From Thermococcus sp. CX2 (GTDB lineage: Archaea; Methanobacteriota_B; Thermococci; Thermococcales; Thermococcaceae): 64,000 nucleotides of DNA. The notes beneath the pieces were generated by a model. That model was given only the letters and a program-made list of their open reading frames with translations, was not told the origin of the DNA and did not search any database. A program made the position numbers and the translations under genes. Below are positions 17,840 to 26,517 of this stretch, piece after piece; the first letter of the stretch is position 1; each line of letters opens with the position of its first letter. The stretch spans positions 124,001 to 188,000 of the forward strand of contig NZ_SNUQ01000003.1 of assembly GCF_012027555.1 (NCBI RefSeq). The letters are read 5' to 3'.

Positions 17840-19285
17840 TTATTCTCGTTTAAAAACCTCGTTAAATGCTTTTTGGGCGTATTCCCTGAGGGTCATGCTC
17901 TCCATCCTGGCCAGCTTTTCTAGCAGCTTCTGAGCCCTGCTCCCATACTGGGCGGCTTTCTTATCTCTGTTCGCTATCCGGAGGGGTAAGCCGAGTTCGG
18001 TGGCGACTTCTCTCAAAATGGCCTTTCGGACTCCGTTCTGTATCTTATATTCAAGCGGCGTTCTCAGCGATGTAGACACTACTGCCAGGTCGAGGAAGGG
18101 CACTCTTCCCTCGACGGAGTTGAGCATCGCTATCTTGTCATCCCTCGCGAGGTTTTTCTCCCCCATATCGAGCAGATCGCTCTCCATGAGTTCCGGCCTC
18201 TCAAGGTACTTCGCGTAGCCGCCGAAGAGCTCGTCCGCTCCCTGGCCGCTCAGAAGAAGCTTGCAGCCATCTTCGCGGGCGAGCTTTGTGGCAAAGTAGA
18301 GGGGAATTCCTATGGCCAGGTTCATTGGGTTCGGATCCTCTATCGCGAATGCTACCCTCGGAACGGCCTCCCTAACATCATCAAAATCGAAGACGTACTC
18401 CTTGAGTGGAAGGCCCAGCTCGTCGCTGACCTTTCTTGCCCATTCTAGATCGGGGCTTCCTTCGGCTCCCGCAGTGTAGAGCGTAACTTTCGAGTAGTTA
18501 GACGCTATGAGAGCTATAAGTGAACTGTCCAGTCCGCCCGAGAAGAGCACCCCCGTCCTCTTTCCAACTCTGACCCTGACAGCATGGACGAGTGTTTTCA
18601 TGAGGGCGAGCTTTGCCCTCTTCAGCGGGAGCGGCTCTCCTCTGAGTTCGAGAACGTTGAAGACCCTTCTTCTGTAAACCCCTTCGCGCGAGAGAACTAC
18701 CAGCTCGCCAGGCTGAACGGGCGTGGCTTCCTCCCCTATCGCCCAGAGCACCTTCTTCTCGGAGGCAAAGAAGCCGTTCGGTGAGTAGTAGAGCGGCCTT
18801 ACTCCAATCGGGTCGCGGAACAGGTATATCCTCTCGCCGTCGCTGAAGGCAACGGCGTAGTCACCCTCAAGCATCAGCATGGCCTTCCTAATGGCTTCTT
18901 CCACCCCCATGCCCTTCCTCATCAGGAAGTATTCGAGGAGCCTCAGGATGGCCTCGCTGTCCACATCGCTCTCAAAAGAAACGCCCTTTCCTTCCAAATA
19001 GGCCCTGAGGTGGCGATGGTTGTATATCTCCCCATTGTGAACGAGGGAGAAGTCGTTGTAGAAGGGCTGGTTGTGGTCAAGCGAGCCGGTCATGGCCAGC
19101 CTGCACTGGATGAGGCCTATCCTTCCATCGGGAATCACACTAACTTCCGAGAAGTCGTGGCTCTTCAGCACTCCACCGTCGGTCCACACACCGAAAGAAT
19201 CCTCTCCCCTGTGCTTTCCAGCGATTATCATGCTGATAAAGCGCTCTCTTATGTTCTCACCAATCCCACCCGCTATGAGACACAT
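17840..19285 (-). CDS. asnB: Asparagine synthase (glutamine-hydrolysing)
   Basis: It converts aspartate, glutamine and ATP to asparagine and glutamate. The start ATG 19285 is chosen because Cys2 (MCLIAGGIG) must be the N-terminal nucleophile after Met removal and GGTGGGAGC precedes it. The N-terminal Ntn glutaminase domain (about 1-190) contains SLVHNGEIYNHR. The synthetase domain has the pyrophosphate loop SGGLDSS and LSGQGADELFGGYAKY. At 481 residues it is shorter than E. coli AsnB but typical of archaeal forms. The 3' end lies in AT-rich sequence with repeated CGTTTAAAAA. Confidence 0.93.
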   Translation of the reverse strand: MCLIAGGIGENIRERFISMIIAGKHRGEDSFGVWTDGGVLKSHDFSEVSVIPDGRIGLIQCRLAMTGSLDHNQPFYNDFSLVHNGEIYNHRHLRAYLEGKGVSFESDVDSEAILRLLEYFLMRKGMGVEEAIRKAMLMLEGDYAVAFSDGERIYLFRDPIGVRPLYYSPNGFFASEKKVLWAIGEEATPVQPGELVVLSREGVYRRRVFNVLELRGEPLPLKRAKLALMKTLVHAVRVRVGKRTGVLFSGGLDSSLIALIASNYSKVTLYTAGAEGSPDLEWARKVSDELGLPLKEYVFDFDDVREAVPRVAFAIEDPNPMNLAIGIPLYFATKLAREDGCKLLLSGQGADELFGGYAKYLERPELMESDLLDMGEKNLARDDKIAMLNSVEGRVPFLDLAVVSTSLRTPLEYKIQNGVRKAILREVATELGLPLRIANRDKKAAQYGSRAQKLLEKLARMESMTLREYAQKAFNEVFKRE

Positions 19286-19406
19286 GCTCCCACCCAACGC
19301 CATTCAAAGCGCAGTCCCAAAAGGCTTCCCCCTTATCCCTTGGAGGAGTTTTCAAAATGGTCTCCCCATGCTGAAACGATGGCCATAAACCCAGGCGAAG
19401 ACTGAA

Positions 19407-20150
19407 CTAGGTCAAATCTCCGCAGGTGCAGTAATGCTCGTATGCCAGTGTTTCCAGCTCGTCGAATCCCTCACGGGTTTTGGCCGAGACATAGACAACC
19501 CTTGTCGGAGGGGTGAGTTCCGAGAGCATCGAGCACAGCTTGTATGCCAAGAGGCCCTGCGTGGACGGGTCGAGCTTCAGCCTCGCGGTCAGGTAGTCTG
19601 TGTCCTCGAGGTATTTCCTGTACCTTTCGATGTCCCTGACGGTGTCCACCTTGCTCAGGACGGGAACGGTTGTTGTTCCGAGGCGCAGATCTATCATCAG
19701 GCTGAAGAACTTGACGAAGCAGAAGTCGTGGGGCTTCTTGAGAATGTCTGGGCTGAAGAGATACGCCGCGAGTGGCTCTGGGAGGTTTTCCATCAGCCGT
19801 ACTCCAAACTCATGGAACAGGAAGGTCTCCATCTGGCCGGGAGTGTCGAGCAGAACGTAGTCGTTTTCCTCGTTGAGCCGGAGAATGGCATCTATATAGA
19901 ACTCCACGTGGGGCAAAAGCCTATCATAGCTCTCAACTATGGCCCCGTTCGGTCCATAGCCCTCTTCCATAATTTCCCAGGCTGTGACCTTTTCCCTAAC
20001 GTCGAGACTTGGATTATAGGGAATGTGTCTAACCCCCGTGTCCAGATTCACATAGGCAACTCTGTAGCCGTTTTCTTCGAGATACCGCCCAAATTCTCTG
20101 GTTAGGGTCGTCTTTCCGCTTCCTGCCGTCCCCACAAAAGTCAATATCAC
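19407..20150 (-). CDS. GPN-loop GTPase
   Basis: A 247-residue SIMIBI-class GTPase. The P-loop is GTAGSGKTT, the family-defining Gly-Pro-Asn loop is seen in EGYGPNGAIVES, the switch is LLDTPGQME and the base-specificity motif is SKVD. Archaeal members (structure known from Pyrococcus PAB0955) are homodimers; the eukaryotic homologues help RNA polymerase II assembly and import. The archaeal role is unclear. GTG 20150 overlaps the stop of the upstream minD-like gene (GTGA), so the two are translationally coupled. Confidence 0.92.
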   Translation of the reverse strand: MILTFVGTAGSGKTTLTREFGRYLEENGYRVAYVNLDTGVRHIPYNPSLDVREKVTAWEIMEEGYGPNGAIVESYDRLLPHVEFYIDAILRLNEENDYVLLDTPGQMETFLFHEFGVRLMENLPEPLAAYLFSPDILKKPHDFCFVKFFSLMIDLRLGTTTVPVLSKVDTVRDIERYRKYLEDTDYLTARLKLDPSTQGLLAYKLCSMLSELTPPTRVVYVSAKTREGFDELETLAYEHYCTCGDLT

Positions 20151-20887
20151 GATCCCATCACCCTCGCCTTAAAACCGGCTATTTTTGCTATCCTCTGTGC
20201 GAGCTCCATGTAGGCCCTGGCACCTTCGGAGTCTGGTTTGTATTCGACAACCGGAACACCCTCCAGGGTGGCTTCCCTCACCGCTGGATCCTCCGGAATA
20301 ACCGCGAGCAGGGGTACCTCCATAACTTCTTCAGCAACATCGGGGGGAATATCGTTCTCGCTTCTTCCGTACCGATTGAGCACGAACCCGAGGATCGCCA
20401 GACCGGCCTTCTTAAGAACTATGCCAACCTTCATCGTGTCGGTGATGCACGAAATCTCGGGGTTGGTTACGAGAAGTACCTCCTCGCCGCTCAGCATGGC
20501 GTTCATGGCGTCCATCTGGAGTCCCGCTGGGGAGTCGATGATGACGTAATCAAACTGGCTCTTCAGTTCCCTTATGGTGTCGGGAAGCTTTCTGGGGTCG
20601 GCCCTTATAACGTGCTCCCAATCTATCGCCGCGGGGATGAGATGAACGTTTTCATAAGCAGTGGCATAGATCGAATCGGTTATGCTTGCCTTTCCGGCGA
20701 GAACATCGTGGATAGTTGTATACGCATCGTCGATACCCATGACTAGGCTTAGGTTTGCCATAGTTAAGTCGGCATCGACCGCACAGACCTTGTAACCCAT
20801 CTTACCGAGGGCTATTGATAAATTGGCAGCCGTTGTGGTCTTCCCTGTCCCTCCTTTGCCGGAAGCGATAGATATGAGTCTGCCCAT
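20147..20887 (-). CDS. MinD/ParA-type ATPase (copy 1)
   Basis: A 246-residue deviant-Walker ATPase: SGKGGTGKTT (signature lysine present), switch I VCAVDADLTMANLSLVMG, switch II YVIIDSPAGLQ. ATG 20887 follows GGTGGGAC. There is no clear amphipathic C-terminal membrane-targeting helix like bacterial MinD, though the tail is basic (RIAKIAGFKARVMGS). Archaeal MinD paralogues position surface machinery or lack known roles. It forms an operon with the GPN GTPase. A second, similar MinD lies at 46185-46973. Confidence 0.9.
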   Translation of the reverse strand: MGRLISIASGKGGTGKTTTAANLSIALGKMGYKVCAVDADLTMANLSLVMGIDDAYTTIHDVLAGKASITDSIYATAYENVHLIPAAIDWEHVIRADPRKLPDTIRELKSQFDYVIIDSPAGLQMDAMNAMLSGEEVLLVTNPEISCITDTMKVGIVLKKAGLAILGFVLNRYGRSENDIPPDVAEEVMEVPLLAVIPEDPAVREATLEGVPVVEYKPDSEGARAYMELAQRIAKIAGFKARVMGS

Positions 20888-20948
20888 TGTCCCACCCATC
20901 GTATTTTTGGCTAAACCTTTATGAACCTTTAGTCAGAACACCAAGTTA

Positions 20949-20961
20949 GGAAGTCTTATAA
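20949..20961 (+). promoter_or_regulatory. TATA box for the PIN-ATPase gene
   Basis: GGAAGTCTTATAA at 20949-20961 lies about 40 bp before ATG 20999, leaving a leader with the GAGGTGAG ribosome site. Confidence 0.5.
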
Positions 20962-20998
20962 ACAGACGGGAGTCTTTTGGACTTCTGAGGTGAGAGAA

Positions 20999-22807
20999 AT
21001 GAGAGTGTTCGTTGCTGATACGAGTGTTATAGTTGATGGCCGCCTTACGCAGTTCCTGTCAACACTTGAGGACAAAGTTAAGGTCGTCATCCCTGAAGCA
21101 GTCATTGCCGAGATAGAGCATCAGGCCAATGAAGGGAAGGCTATAGGTCATGTGGGACTTGAGGAGCTCAAGAAGCTCCGTGAGATGTCCACCCAAGGAA
21201 AGATACTCCTCGAGTTCTACGGCGAGCGGCCCGAGCTCTGGCAGATAAGTAGAGCGAAGGCTGGAGAGATAGACCACATGGTTAGGGAGGTCGCTCAAAC
21301 GCTGGGCGCAACGCTCATAACTGGTGACCAGGTGCAGAGAGACATAGCCCTCGCCAAGGGTATAGACGTGATTTACCTGACGGCCAAGAAAGAAGTCAGG
21401 CACCGCTTGGAGGACTTCTTTGACGAGACCACGATGAGCGTTCACCTGAAAGCTGGCTTAAGGCCGATGGCAAAGAAGGGAAAGCCAGGTGAGTGGATGC
21501 TCATTCCAGTTCGCGACGAGGTTCTGACCGATGAAGAGCTCGAAGAGATCGCCGATGACATAGTCGAGCGCGCGAGGCGTGACCCAGAATCCTTTATAGA
21601 ACTCGACGAGCCTGGAGCGACCGTCGTCCAGCTAAGGAACTACCGTATAGTTATCGCCAAGCCGCCCTTTGCCGACAGGATTGAGATAACCGCCGTTAGA
21701 CCAGTCACGAAGCTGAGTATAGAGGACTACGATCTGAGCGAGAAGCTCTTGGAGAGGCTCACGGACAAGGCGGAGGGTATCCTGATAGCCGGCGCCCCTG
21801 GAGAAGGCAAGACCACCTTTGCCCAGGCTTTGGCTGAGTACTACGCCTCTATGGGCAAGATAGTGAAAACCATGGAGAAGCCGAGGGACCTGCAGGTGAG
21901 CGACGAGATAACCCAGTACACGGCTTTGGCCGGTAGAATGGAAAAGACTGGAGACATACTCCTCCTCGTCAGGCCGGACTACACGATATTCGACGAGATG
22001 AGAAAGACCAGCGACTTCAAGATATACGCTGATCTGAGACTGGCCGGCGTCGGAATGGTCGGTGTCGTGCATGCCACAAAGCCGATAGATGCAATTCAGA
22101 GGTTCATCGGAAGGGTCGAGCTGGGAATGATACCCCAGATAGTCGACACGGTAATCTTCATTAAGGCCGGAAGGGTCGCCAAGGTTCTGACCCTTGAATA
22201 CCTCGTTAAGGTGCCAACCGGCATGAAGGAGGAGGACTTGGCCAGGCCCGTCATAGAAGTCAGGGACTTTGATACCGGCGAGCTGGAGTACGAGATTTAC
22301 ACTTACGGCGAGGAGATAAGTGTTGTCCCAGTGAAGAAGGAGGAGAAGGCTCCAGCTTTACGGCTCGCGGAGAAGAGGCTCAAGCAGGAGATAAAGAAGT
22401 TCCTGCCAGATGTTTACGCCGAGGTCGAGATAGTCAGCCCGCACAAGGCGGTAATCTACGCCGACGAGTTCGACATTCCGGCGATAATAGGCAAGAAGGG
22501 CAAGCGCATCACTGAGCTTGAGAAGCGCATAGGAATAAGCATAGACGTCAAGAGCTTCGCCGAGAGGGAAGCGGCAAAGCCGAAGGAGAAGATACCCGTA
22601 GATGTGGAGGAAAAGAAGAAGACGATAGTGCTCAGGGTTTCCCCAGACTACGCCAAGAAGCCGCTCAAGTTCTACGGCGGCGAGCAGTACGTCTTCACCG
22701 CAACGCCAAGCAAGAAGGGCCTCGTCAAGGTAAGCAAGAGCACACCGATAGGGAAGGAGCTGAAGAGGCTCCTTGATGCGGGCATTCCGATATGGGCCTC
22801 GGCCTGA
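20999..22807 (+). CDS. PIN domain-VirB11/PilT-like ATPase-KH protein
   Basis: A 602-residue fusion conserved in Archaea. An N-terminal PIN nuclease-like domain (VFVADTSVIVDGRL, then acids in IDHMVRE and TLITGDQVQRDIA) occupies about 1-140. A RecA-like secretion-type ATPase follows (about 250-440) with Walker A GAPGEGKTTFAQAL and Walker B-like YTIFDEMRKTSD. A KH RNA-binding domain (about 480-545) has the loop IIGKKGKRI, and a basic C-terminal segment ends the protein. ATG 20999 follows GAGGTGAG. The combination suggests an ATP-driven RNA-processing or remodelling factor. Divergent from the MinD-GPN pair. Confidence 0.88.
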   Translation: MRVFVADTSVIVDGRLTQFLSTLEDKVKVVIPEAVIAEIEHQANEGKAIGHVGLEELKKLREMSTQGKILLEFYGERPELWQISRAKAGEIDHMVREVAQTLGATLITGDQVQRDIALAKGIDVIYLTAKKEVRHRLEDFFDETTMSVHLKAGLRPMAKKGKPGEWMLIPVRDEVLTDEELEEIADDIVERARRDPESFIELDEPGATVVQLRNYRIVIAKPPFADRIEITAVRPVTKLSIEDYDLSEKLLERLTDKAEGILIAGAPGEGKTTFAQALAEYYASMGKIVKTMEKPRDLQVSDEITQYTALAGRMEKTGDILLLVRPDYTIFDEMRKTSDFKIYADLRLAGVGMVGVVHATKPIDAIQRFIGRVELGMIPQIVDTVIFIKAGRVAKVLTLEYLVKVPTGMKEEDLARPVIEVRDFDTGELEYEIYTYGEEISVVPVKKEEKAPALRLAEKRLKQEIKKFLPDVYAEVEIVSPHKAVIYADEFDIPAIIGKKGKRITELEKRIGISIDVKSFAEREAAKPKEKIPVDVEEKKKTIVLRVSPDYAKKPLKFYGGEQYVFTATPSKKGLVKVSKSTPIGKELKRLLDAGIPIWASA

Positions 22808-22866
22808 TTTTGAAAACTTTTTATAATTTGATTTCTTCTTTTCTTTATTGGTACTGGCCGCTGGGA

Positions 22867-23064
22867 GTGTGTCACAAGGTATGGAAGGATAAGGTGTTCT
22901 GGATCCTTGCCGTTGGAGGCTTCCTCGTGGCACTAGCGGGGATATTCGTGGAGAGCAGCCTAACGGTTATAGTCGTTGGAAACACGATGATGTTCTTTGC
23001 TCTGGTCTATCTGGCCATCAAAACTTTCGAAAAGCGTTGTGGTGGCCAAAAAGAGAAATCTTGA
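22867..23064 (+). CDS. Small two-helix membrane protein, unknown function
   Basis: About 65 residues from GTG 22867 (MCHKVWKDKVF...), with two hydrophobic segments (FWILAVGGFLVALAGIFV and LTVIVVGNTMMFFALVYLAI) and a basic cytosolic tail. A TATA-like TTTTTATAATTT at 22816-22827 implies transcription from about 22850 and disfavours longer starts. No family recognised. Its 3' end meets a predicted C/D guide RNA on the other strand. Confidence 0.55.
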   Translation: MCHKVWKDKVFWILAVGGFLVALAGIFVESSLTVIVVGNTMMFFALVYLAIKTFEKRCGGQKEKS

Positions 23065-23126
23065 TGGCTCAGCTGCGAGGGTACTCATCACACCTCAGCT
23101 AGCGAAATTGTCGTCATCGCCGGATT
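23064..23126 (-). ncRNA. C/D-box guide sRNA (predicted), D' guide fits 23S rRNA
   Basis: On the minus strand: box C GCGATGA (23120-23114, one change from consensus), a 15-nt guide, D' CTGA (23098-23095), a 3-nt spacer, C' GTGATGA (23091-23085), a guide of exactly 12 nt (23084-23073) and D CTGA (23072-23069). Short GGC/GCC flanks could form the terminal stem. The D' guide is complementary to UAGCGAAAUU, which I know as a highly conserved stretch of 23S domain IV. By the box-plus-five rule the target would be the C in that stretch, near E. coli C1934. The D guide would pair with CUGCGAGGGUAC. Confidence 0.82.
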
Positions 23127-23169
23127 TAGTTCTCGGAAGCTTTTTTAACCCTTTTCCGAAGGCCCAATC

Positions 23170-23724
23170 ATGTTAGTGCTGGCCTCCGCAAGTCCGAGGA
23201 GAAGGGAAATACTTGGCAGGTTCATAAAGGAGTTCAAGGTTGTCCCGAGCAATGCGAGCGAGGAGTGCTCTCTGACTGAGCCGAAGGCTTACGTCGTTGA
23301 GCTTGCGAGGAGGAAGGCGAGGGAGGTCTATGGGCGAACGGGTGGCACAGTCATCGGCGCCGACACCGTAGTATCAATAGACGGCCACATACTTGGCAAG
23401 CCAAGGGATGAGGAAGAGGCCTACAAAATGCTCAGGCTCCTCAGCGGCAGGGTTCACCGCGTTACAACCGGCTACTGCATAATCCACGAGGGGAAAGAGC
23501 ACTGCGGGGCGGTCGTTACCGAGGTGAAGTTCCGCGAGCTTAGCGACGAGCTCATATGGGCCTACATAAGGACGGGCGAGCCCATGGACAAGGCCGGGGC
23601 GTATGGAATTCAGGGGAAGGGCGGGCTTTTGGTCGAATGGATTAAGGGTGACTACTACAACGTGGTCGGCTTTCCTATCGAGATAATACTGAAGTTGAGG
23701 GAGCTTGGCTTTGAGGTTTTATAA
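23170..23724 (+). CDS. Maf-family nucleotide pyrophosphatase
   Basis: Maf proteins hydrolyse dTTP/UTP or modified NTPs to monophosphates, cleaning the nucleotide pool. The 184-residue protein has the family start MLVLASASPRRREIL, the metal- and substrate-binding GADTVVSIDGHILGKP and the C-terminal KAGAYGIQGKGG and YYNVVGFPI. Length is normal. Its stop overlaps the convergent PHP gene by 6 bp at TTATAA. Confidence 0.93.
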   Translation: MLVLASASPRRREILGRFIKEFKVVPSNASEECSLTEPKAYVVELARRKAREVYGRTGGTVIGADTVVSIDGHILGKPRDEEEAYKMLRLLSGRVHRVTTGYCIIHEGKEHCGAVVTEVKFRELSDELIWAYIRTGEPMDKAGAYGIQGKGGLLVEWIKGDYYNVVGFPIEIILKLRELGFEVL

Positions 23725-24363
23725 CAGCTCCGAGAAGAGGAGGTCCTCCTTTTTCCCTCCCGCCTTTTTGAAGACCTTCTCACTCCAGGAAACGTTTCCA
23801 ACACCCTTCGGCCAGTGGGCGTCGCTGGCAAACGTCAGCTTTATCCCCCTCTTTATGCACTCTCTCACGAAGTCCAGCTCGGGAACCCTATACCTTGAGC
23901 TTATCTCGAAGGCCTTCCCGTTCGCCTCGGCCAGCTCAAGGATTTCCATCAGCTCATCTCTGCTCGGGTAGCCTATGTAGGGGAAGTTTGCGCCGAAGTG
24001 GCCGATTACGTCCACATTATCGTCCATCAGGGCGGTTTTGACAAGCTCGATGTATTCCCGGGGGGTTTCCACCCACTTGTGGACGCTTGCTATGACGTAA
24101 TCAAGCCGCTCTGCGAAATATTCAACGATATCTGGCCCGTTCGGCTCAATGTTGGCTTCGATTCCCGATAAGAGGACAACTTCAGAGTCCTCCCCTGCAG
24201 TGTTGATATCCCGCAGATACGCGTTGAAGCTCTTTGGGGTAAAGTAGTGAATGTGGTCACTTATCCCCAGCAGCCTGAGCCCTTTCCGCTCCGCCTCGGC
24301 AAGGTTTTCTAGTATCGTCCCCACCCCGTCGGAGTAGCTGGTGTGGGTGTGCATGTCCATCAT
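23719..24363 (-). CDS. PHP-domain metal-dependent phosphoesterase
   Basis: A 214-residue PHP protein. Metal-binding motifs are MHTHTSYSDG near the N-terminus, GISDHIHYF, a Glu in SGIEANIEPNG, SVHKW, GHFGANFPY and SDAHWPKGVG at the end. ATG 24363 places motif I at the N-terminus as in the family; a longer frame up to 24465 is not needed. It resembles histidinol-phosphatase-type PHP enzymes, but no histidine genes adjoin, so the substrate is open. Confidence 0.85.
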   Translation of the reverse strand: MMDMHTHTSYSDGVGTILENLAEAERKGLRLLGISDHIHYFTPKSFNAYLRDINTAGEDSEVVLLSGIEANIEPNGPDIVEYFAERLDYVIASVHKWVETPREYIELVKTALMDDNVDVIGHFGANFPYIGYPSRDELMEILELAEANGKAFEISSRYRVPELDFVRECIKRGIKLTFASDAHWPKGVGNVSWSEKVFKKAGGKKEDLLFSELL

Positions 24364-24484
24364 GGTTTTGACTGCTCGGGAGAGATTAAAAAGGATTATG
24401 GACAAAATATCCAACGTAAAGTTCAACCTTGAGCTTTGACAACCTTTAAATACCACTCGAAACAAAATCCCGACGGTGGTGAAA

Positions 24485-24919
24485 GTGGTCGAGCGCTCAA
24501 AAGTTAGGGTTCTCGTCGCAAAGCCTGGCCTTGACGGTCACGACAGGGGAGCAAAGGTCGTTGCGAGGGCCTTGCGCGATGCTGGTTTTGAAGTCATATA
24601 CACTGGAATAAGGCAGACTCCTGAGCAGATAGTGGAGAGCGTTATCCAGGAGGATGTGGACGTTCTTGGCATAAGCATCCTCTCGGGAGCCCACATGGTC
24701 CTCATACCGAAGATACTCAAGCTCTTGGAGGAAAAGGGACTAAAGCCCAACGAAGACGTCCTCGTCATTGCCGGCGGAATAATACCTCCTGACGACGCCG
24801 AAGAACTTGAAAAAATGGGCGTTGCTGAAGTCTTTGGCCCCGGCAGTCCAATCGGCGACATCATAAAGTTCATAGACGACAACGTTCCAAAGCTCAAGAA
24901 GTTCTCATCTGAGAACTGA
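24485..24919 (+). CDS. Methylmalonyl-CoA mutase, B12-binding (small) subunit
   Basis: This stand-alone cobalamin-binding subunit pairs with a separate catalytic subunit to interconvert succinyl-CoA and (R)-methylmalonyl-CoA. The 144-residue protein has the B12 signature DGHDRG (DxHxxG), SILSGAHM and the GG segment [14 protein letters not shown] 24485 follows GGTGGTGA. It heads a three-gene operon with MeaB and the epimerase. The catalytic subunit is not in this window, so mutase genes are split here. Confidence 0.92.
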   Translation: MVERSKVRVLVAKPGLDGHDRGAKVVARALRDAGFEVIYTGIRQTPEQIVESVIQEDVDVLGISILSGAHMVLIPKILKLLEEKGLKPNEDVLVIAGGIIPPDDAEELEKMGVAEVFGPGSPIGDIIKFIDDNVPKLKKFSSEN

Positions 24920-24967
24920 GCCCAACGTTTATAATTTCTTTCTGGATAATTTGTCCGAGTGGTGACG

Positions 24968-25927
24968 ATGATAGACGAACTAATTGAGCGCATGCTTAAT
25001 GGTGACAAGAGGGCCACCGCGCGTTTGATAACCCTCGTCGAGAACGACGAGGAAAAAGCCCGGGAGATAATCAAGCGTATCTATCCCTACACGGGCAACG
25101 CTTACATAGTCGGCATCACCGGTCCTCCTGGCGCGGGGAAATCGACCCTCCTCGACAAGCTTATCCGCGTTGCGAGGGAGGAAGGTAAACTCGTCGGTGT
25201 TATCGCCATAGATCCAACTTCTCCGTTCACCGGTGGTGCCCTTCTCGGCGACAGGATAAGGATGCAGCGCCATTCGACAGATCCGGGCGTTTTCATAAGG
25301 AGCATGGCCACACGCGGTTCCCTTGGCGGTTTGGCTAAGGCCACGAGCGACGCCATAAAGGTTCTCGACGCCTACGGCTGCGATGTCATCTTCGTAGAGA
25401 CTGTTGGCGTTGGCCAAATCGAGATTGACATAGTGAAAACCGCCGACACTGTAGTTCTCGTAACCGTTCCTGGCCTCGGGGACGACATTCAGGCCATAAA
25501 GGCCGGGCTGATGGAGATAGCGGACATATTCGTCATAAACAAGGCCGACAAAGAGGGGGCTGACGCTACCTACTTCGAGCTCAACCTCATGCTCGACCTC
25601 GAGAAGGAGCGCTGGGAAAAGAGAGGCTGGAGACCGCCCATAATCGAGACCGTTGCGACGACGATGAAGGGGATACGGGATCTCTGGAAGGCAATAAACG
25701 ACTACATGGAGTTTCTTGAGGAGAGCGGCGAGATAGAACGCAAGAGAAAGTTCCGCGCCGAGGAGGAGATAAAGACCATAATCTCCGGTACTATAGTGAG
25801 AAAGATAAGCGAGAGGCTCAACGAGGATGAGGTCACTGCCCTAATAGATAGAATCGTGCGGCGTGAGATGGATCCGTATTCTGCCGCGGATTTGGTTCTC
25901 GAAAAAGCCCTGGGGGTGAAAGTGTGA
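24968..25927 (+). CDS. meaB: Methylmalonyl-CoA mutase-associated GTPase MeaB
   Basis: MeaB is a G3E-type GTPase chaperone that loads and protects the cobalamin cofactor of the mutase. The 319-residue protein has Walker [15 protein letters not shown], the [15 protein letters not shown] region, Walker B-like [11 protein letters not shown] and base motif NKADKEG, with a helical C-terminus. ATG 24968 follows GGTGAC. It sits 48 bp after the B12-binding subunit and overlaps the epimerase start, consistent with one transcript. Confidence 0.95.
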   Translation: MIDELIERMLNGDKRATARLITLVENDEEKAREIIKRIYPYTGNAYIVGITGPPGAGKSTLLDKLIRVAREEGKLVGVIAIDPTSPFTGGALLGDRIRMQRHSTDPGVFIRSMATRGSLGGLAKATSDAIKVLDAYGCDVIFVETVGVGQIEIDIVKTADTVVLVTVPGLGDDIQAIKAGLMEIADIFVINKADKEGADATYFELNLMLDLEKERWEKRGWRPPIIETVATTMKGIRDLWKAINDYMEFLEESGEIERKRKFRAEEEIKTIISGTIVRKISERLNEDEVTALIDRIVRREMDPYSAADLVLEKALGVKV

Positions 25928-26328
25928 TAAAGAAGATCGACCACGTTGGAATTGCTGTGAAAAACCTTGAGGATGCTATAAAGGTCTGGGAGGGTCTTGG
26001 CCTTAGCGTTGAAGAGATTGAAGAAGTGCCGGATCAGAAAGTTAGAACCGCCATAATACACGTTGGAGAGAGCAGGATTGAGCTTCTTGAGCCGACTGCG
26101 GAGGATTCTCCAATAGCTAAGTTCATTGCTAAGCGCGGAGAGGGAATACACCACATTGCACTTGGAGTTGATAACATTGAGGAACACCTTGCAAAACTCA
26201 AGGATGCTGGGTATAGGCTGATAGACGAACAGCCCAGAATAGGGGCCGGTGGTGCGAAAATAGCATTCGTCCACCCCAAGGCAGTAACCGGAGTTCTGCT
26301 CGAATTATGTGAAAGGAATGAAGAGTAA
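25924..26328 (+). CDS. mce: Methylmalonyl-CoA epimerase
   Basis: It interconverts (S)- and (R)-methylmalonyl-CoA. The 134-residue vicinal-oxygen-chelate protein has two beta-alpha-beta-beta-beta modules: [18 protein letters not shown] with its metal His, then [19 protein letters not shown] and a final metal Glu in GVLLELCE. The GTG start overlaps the meaB stop (GTGTGA), implying translational coupling. With the two genes before it, it completes all but the catalytic mutase subunit. Confidence 0.95.
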   Translation: MIKKIDHVGIAVKNLEDAIKVWEGLGLSVEEIEEVPDQKVRTAIIHVGESRIELLEPTAEDSPIAKFIAKRGEGIHHIALGVDNIEEHLAKLKDAGYRLIDEQPRIGAGGAKIAFVHPKAVTGVLLELCERNEE

Positions 26329-26423
26329 TCGATTATAACTTTCAAGAGTTTTTAATTATTTGCTGTTTTTCCACCTTTTGATTGAACTTGGGGATTTATT
26401 ACAGAATTTTTTAATAACGAACA

Positions 26424-26436
26424 GTAATACTTATAA
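26424..26436 (+). promoter_or_regulatory. Possible TATA box upstream of the DUF835 gene
   Basis: AGTAATACTTATA at 26424-26436 precedes ATG 26518 by about 80 bp in an AT-rich 190-bp gap. It is the best promoter candidate, but it would give a leader of about 55 nt, long for this genome. Confidence 0.35.
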
Positions 26437-26517
26437 GTTCCTTACCGGACATATGCCGACGATAGTTTGGAAAGGAGACTCTAATACTGTTTAGTAAAAA
26501 CGTGCGAAGTGATAAGT

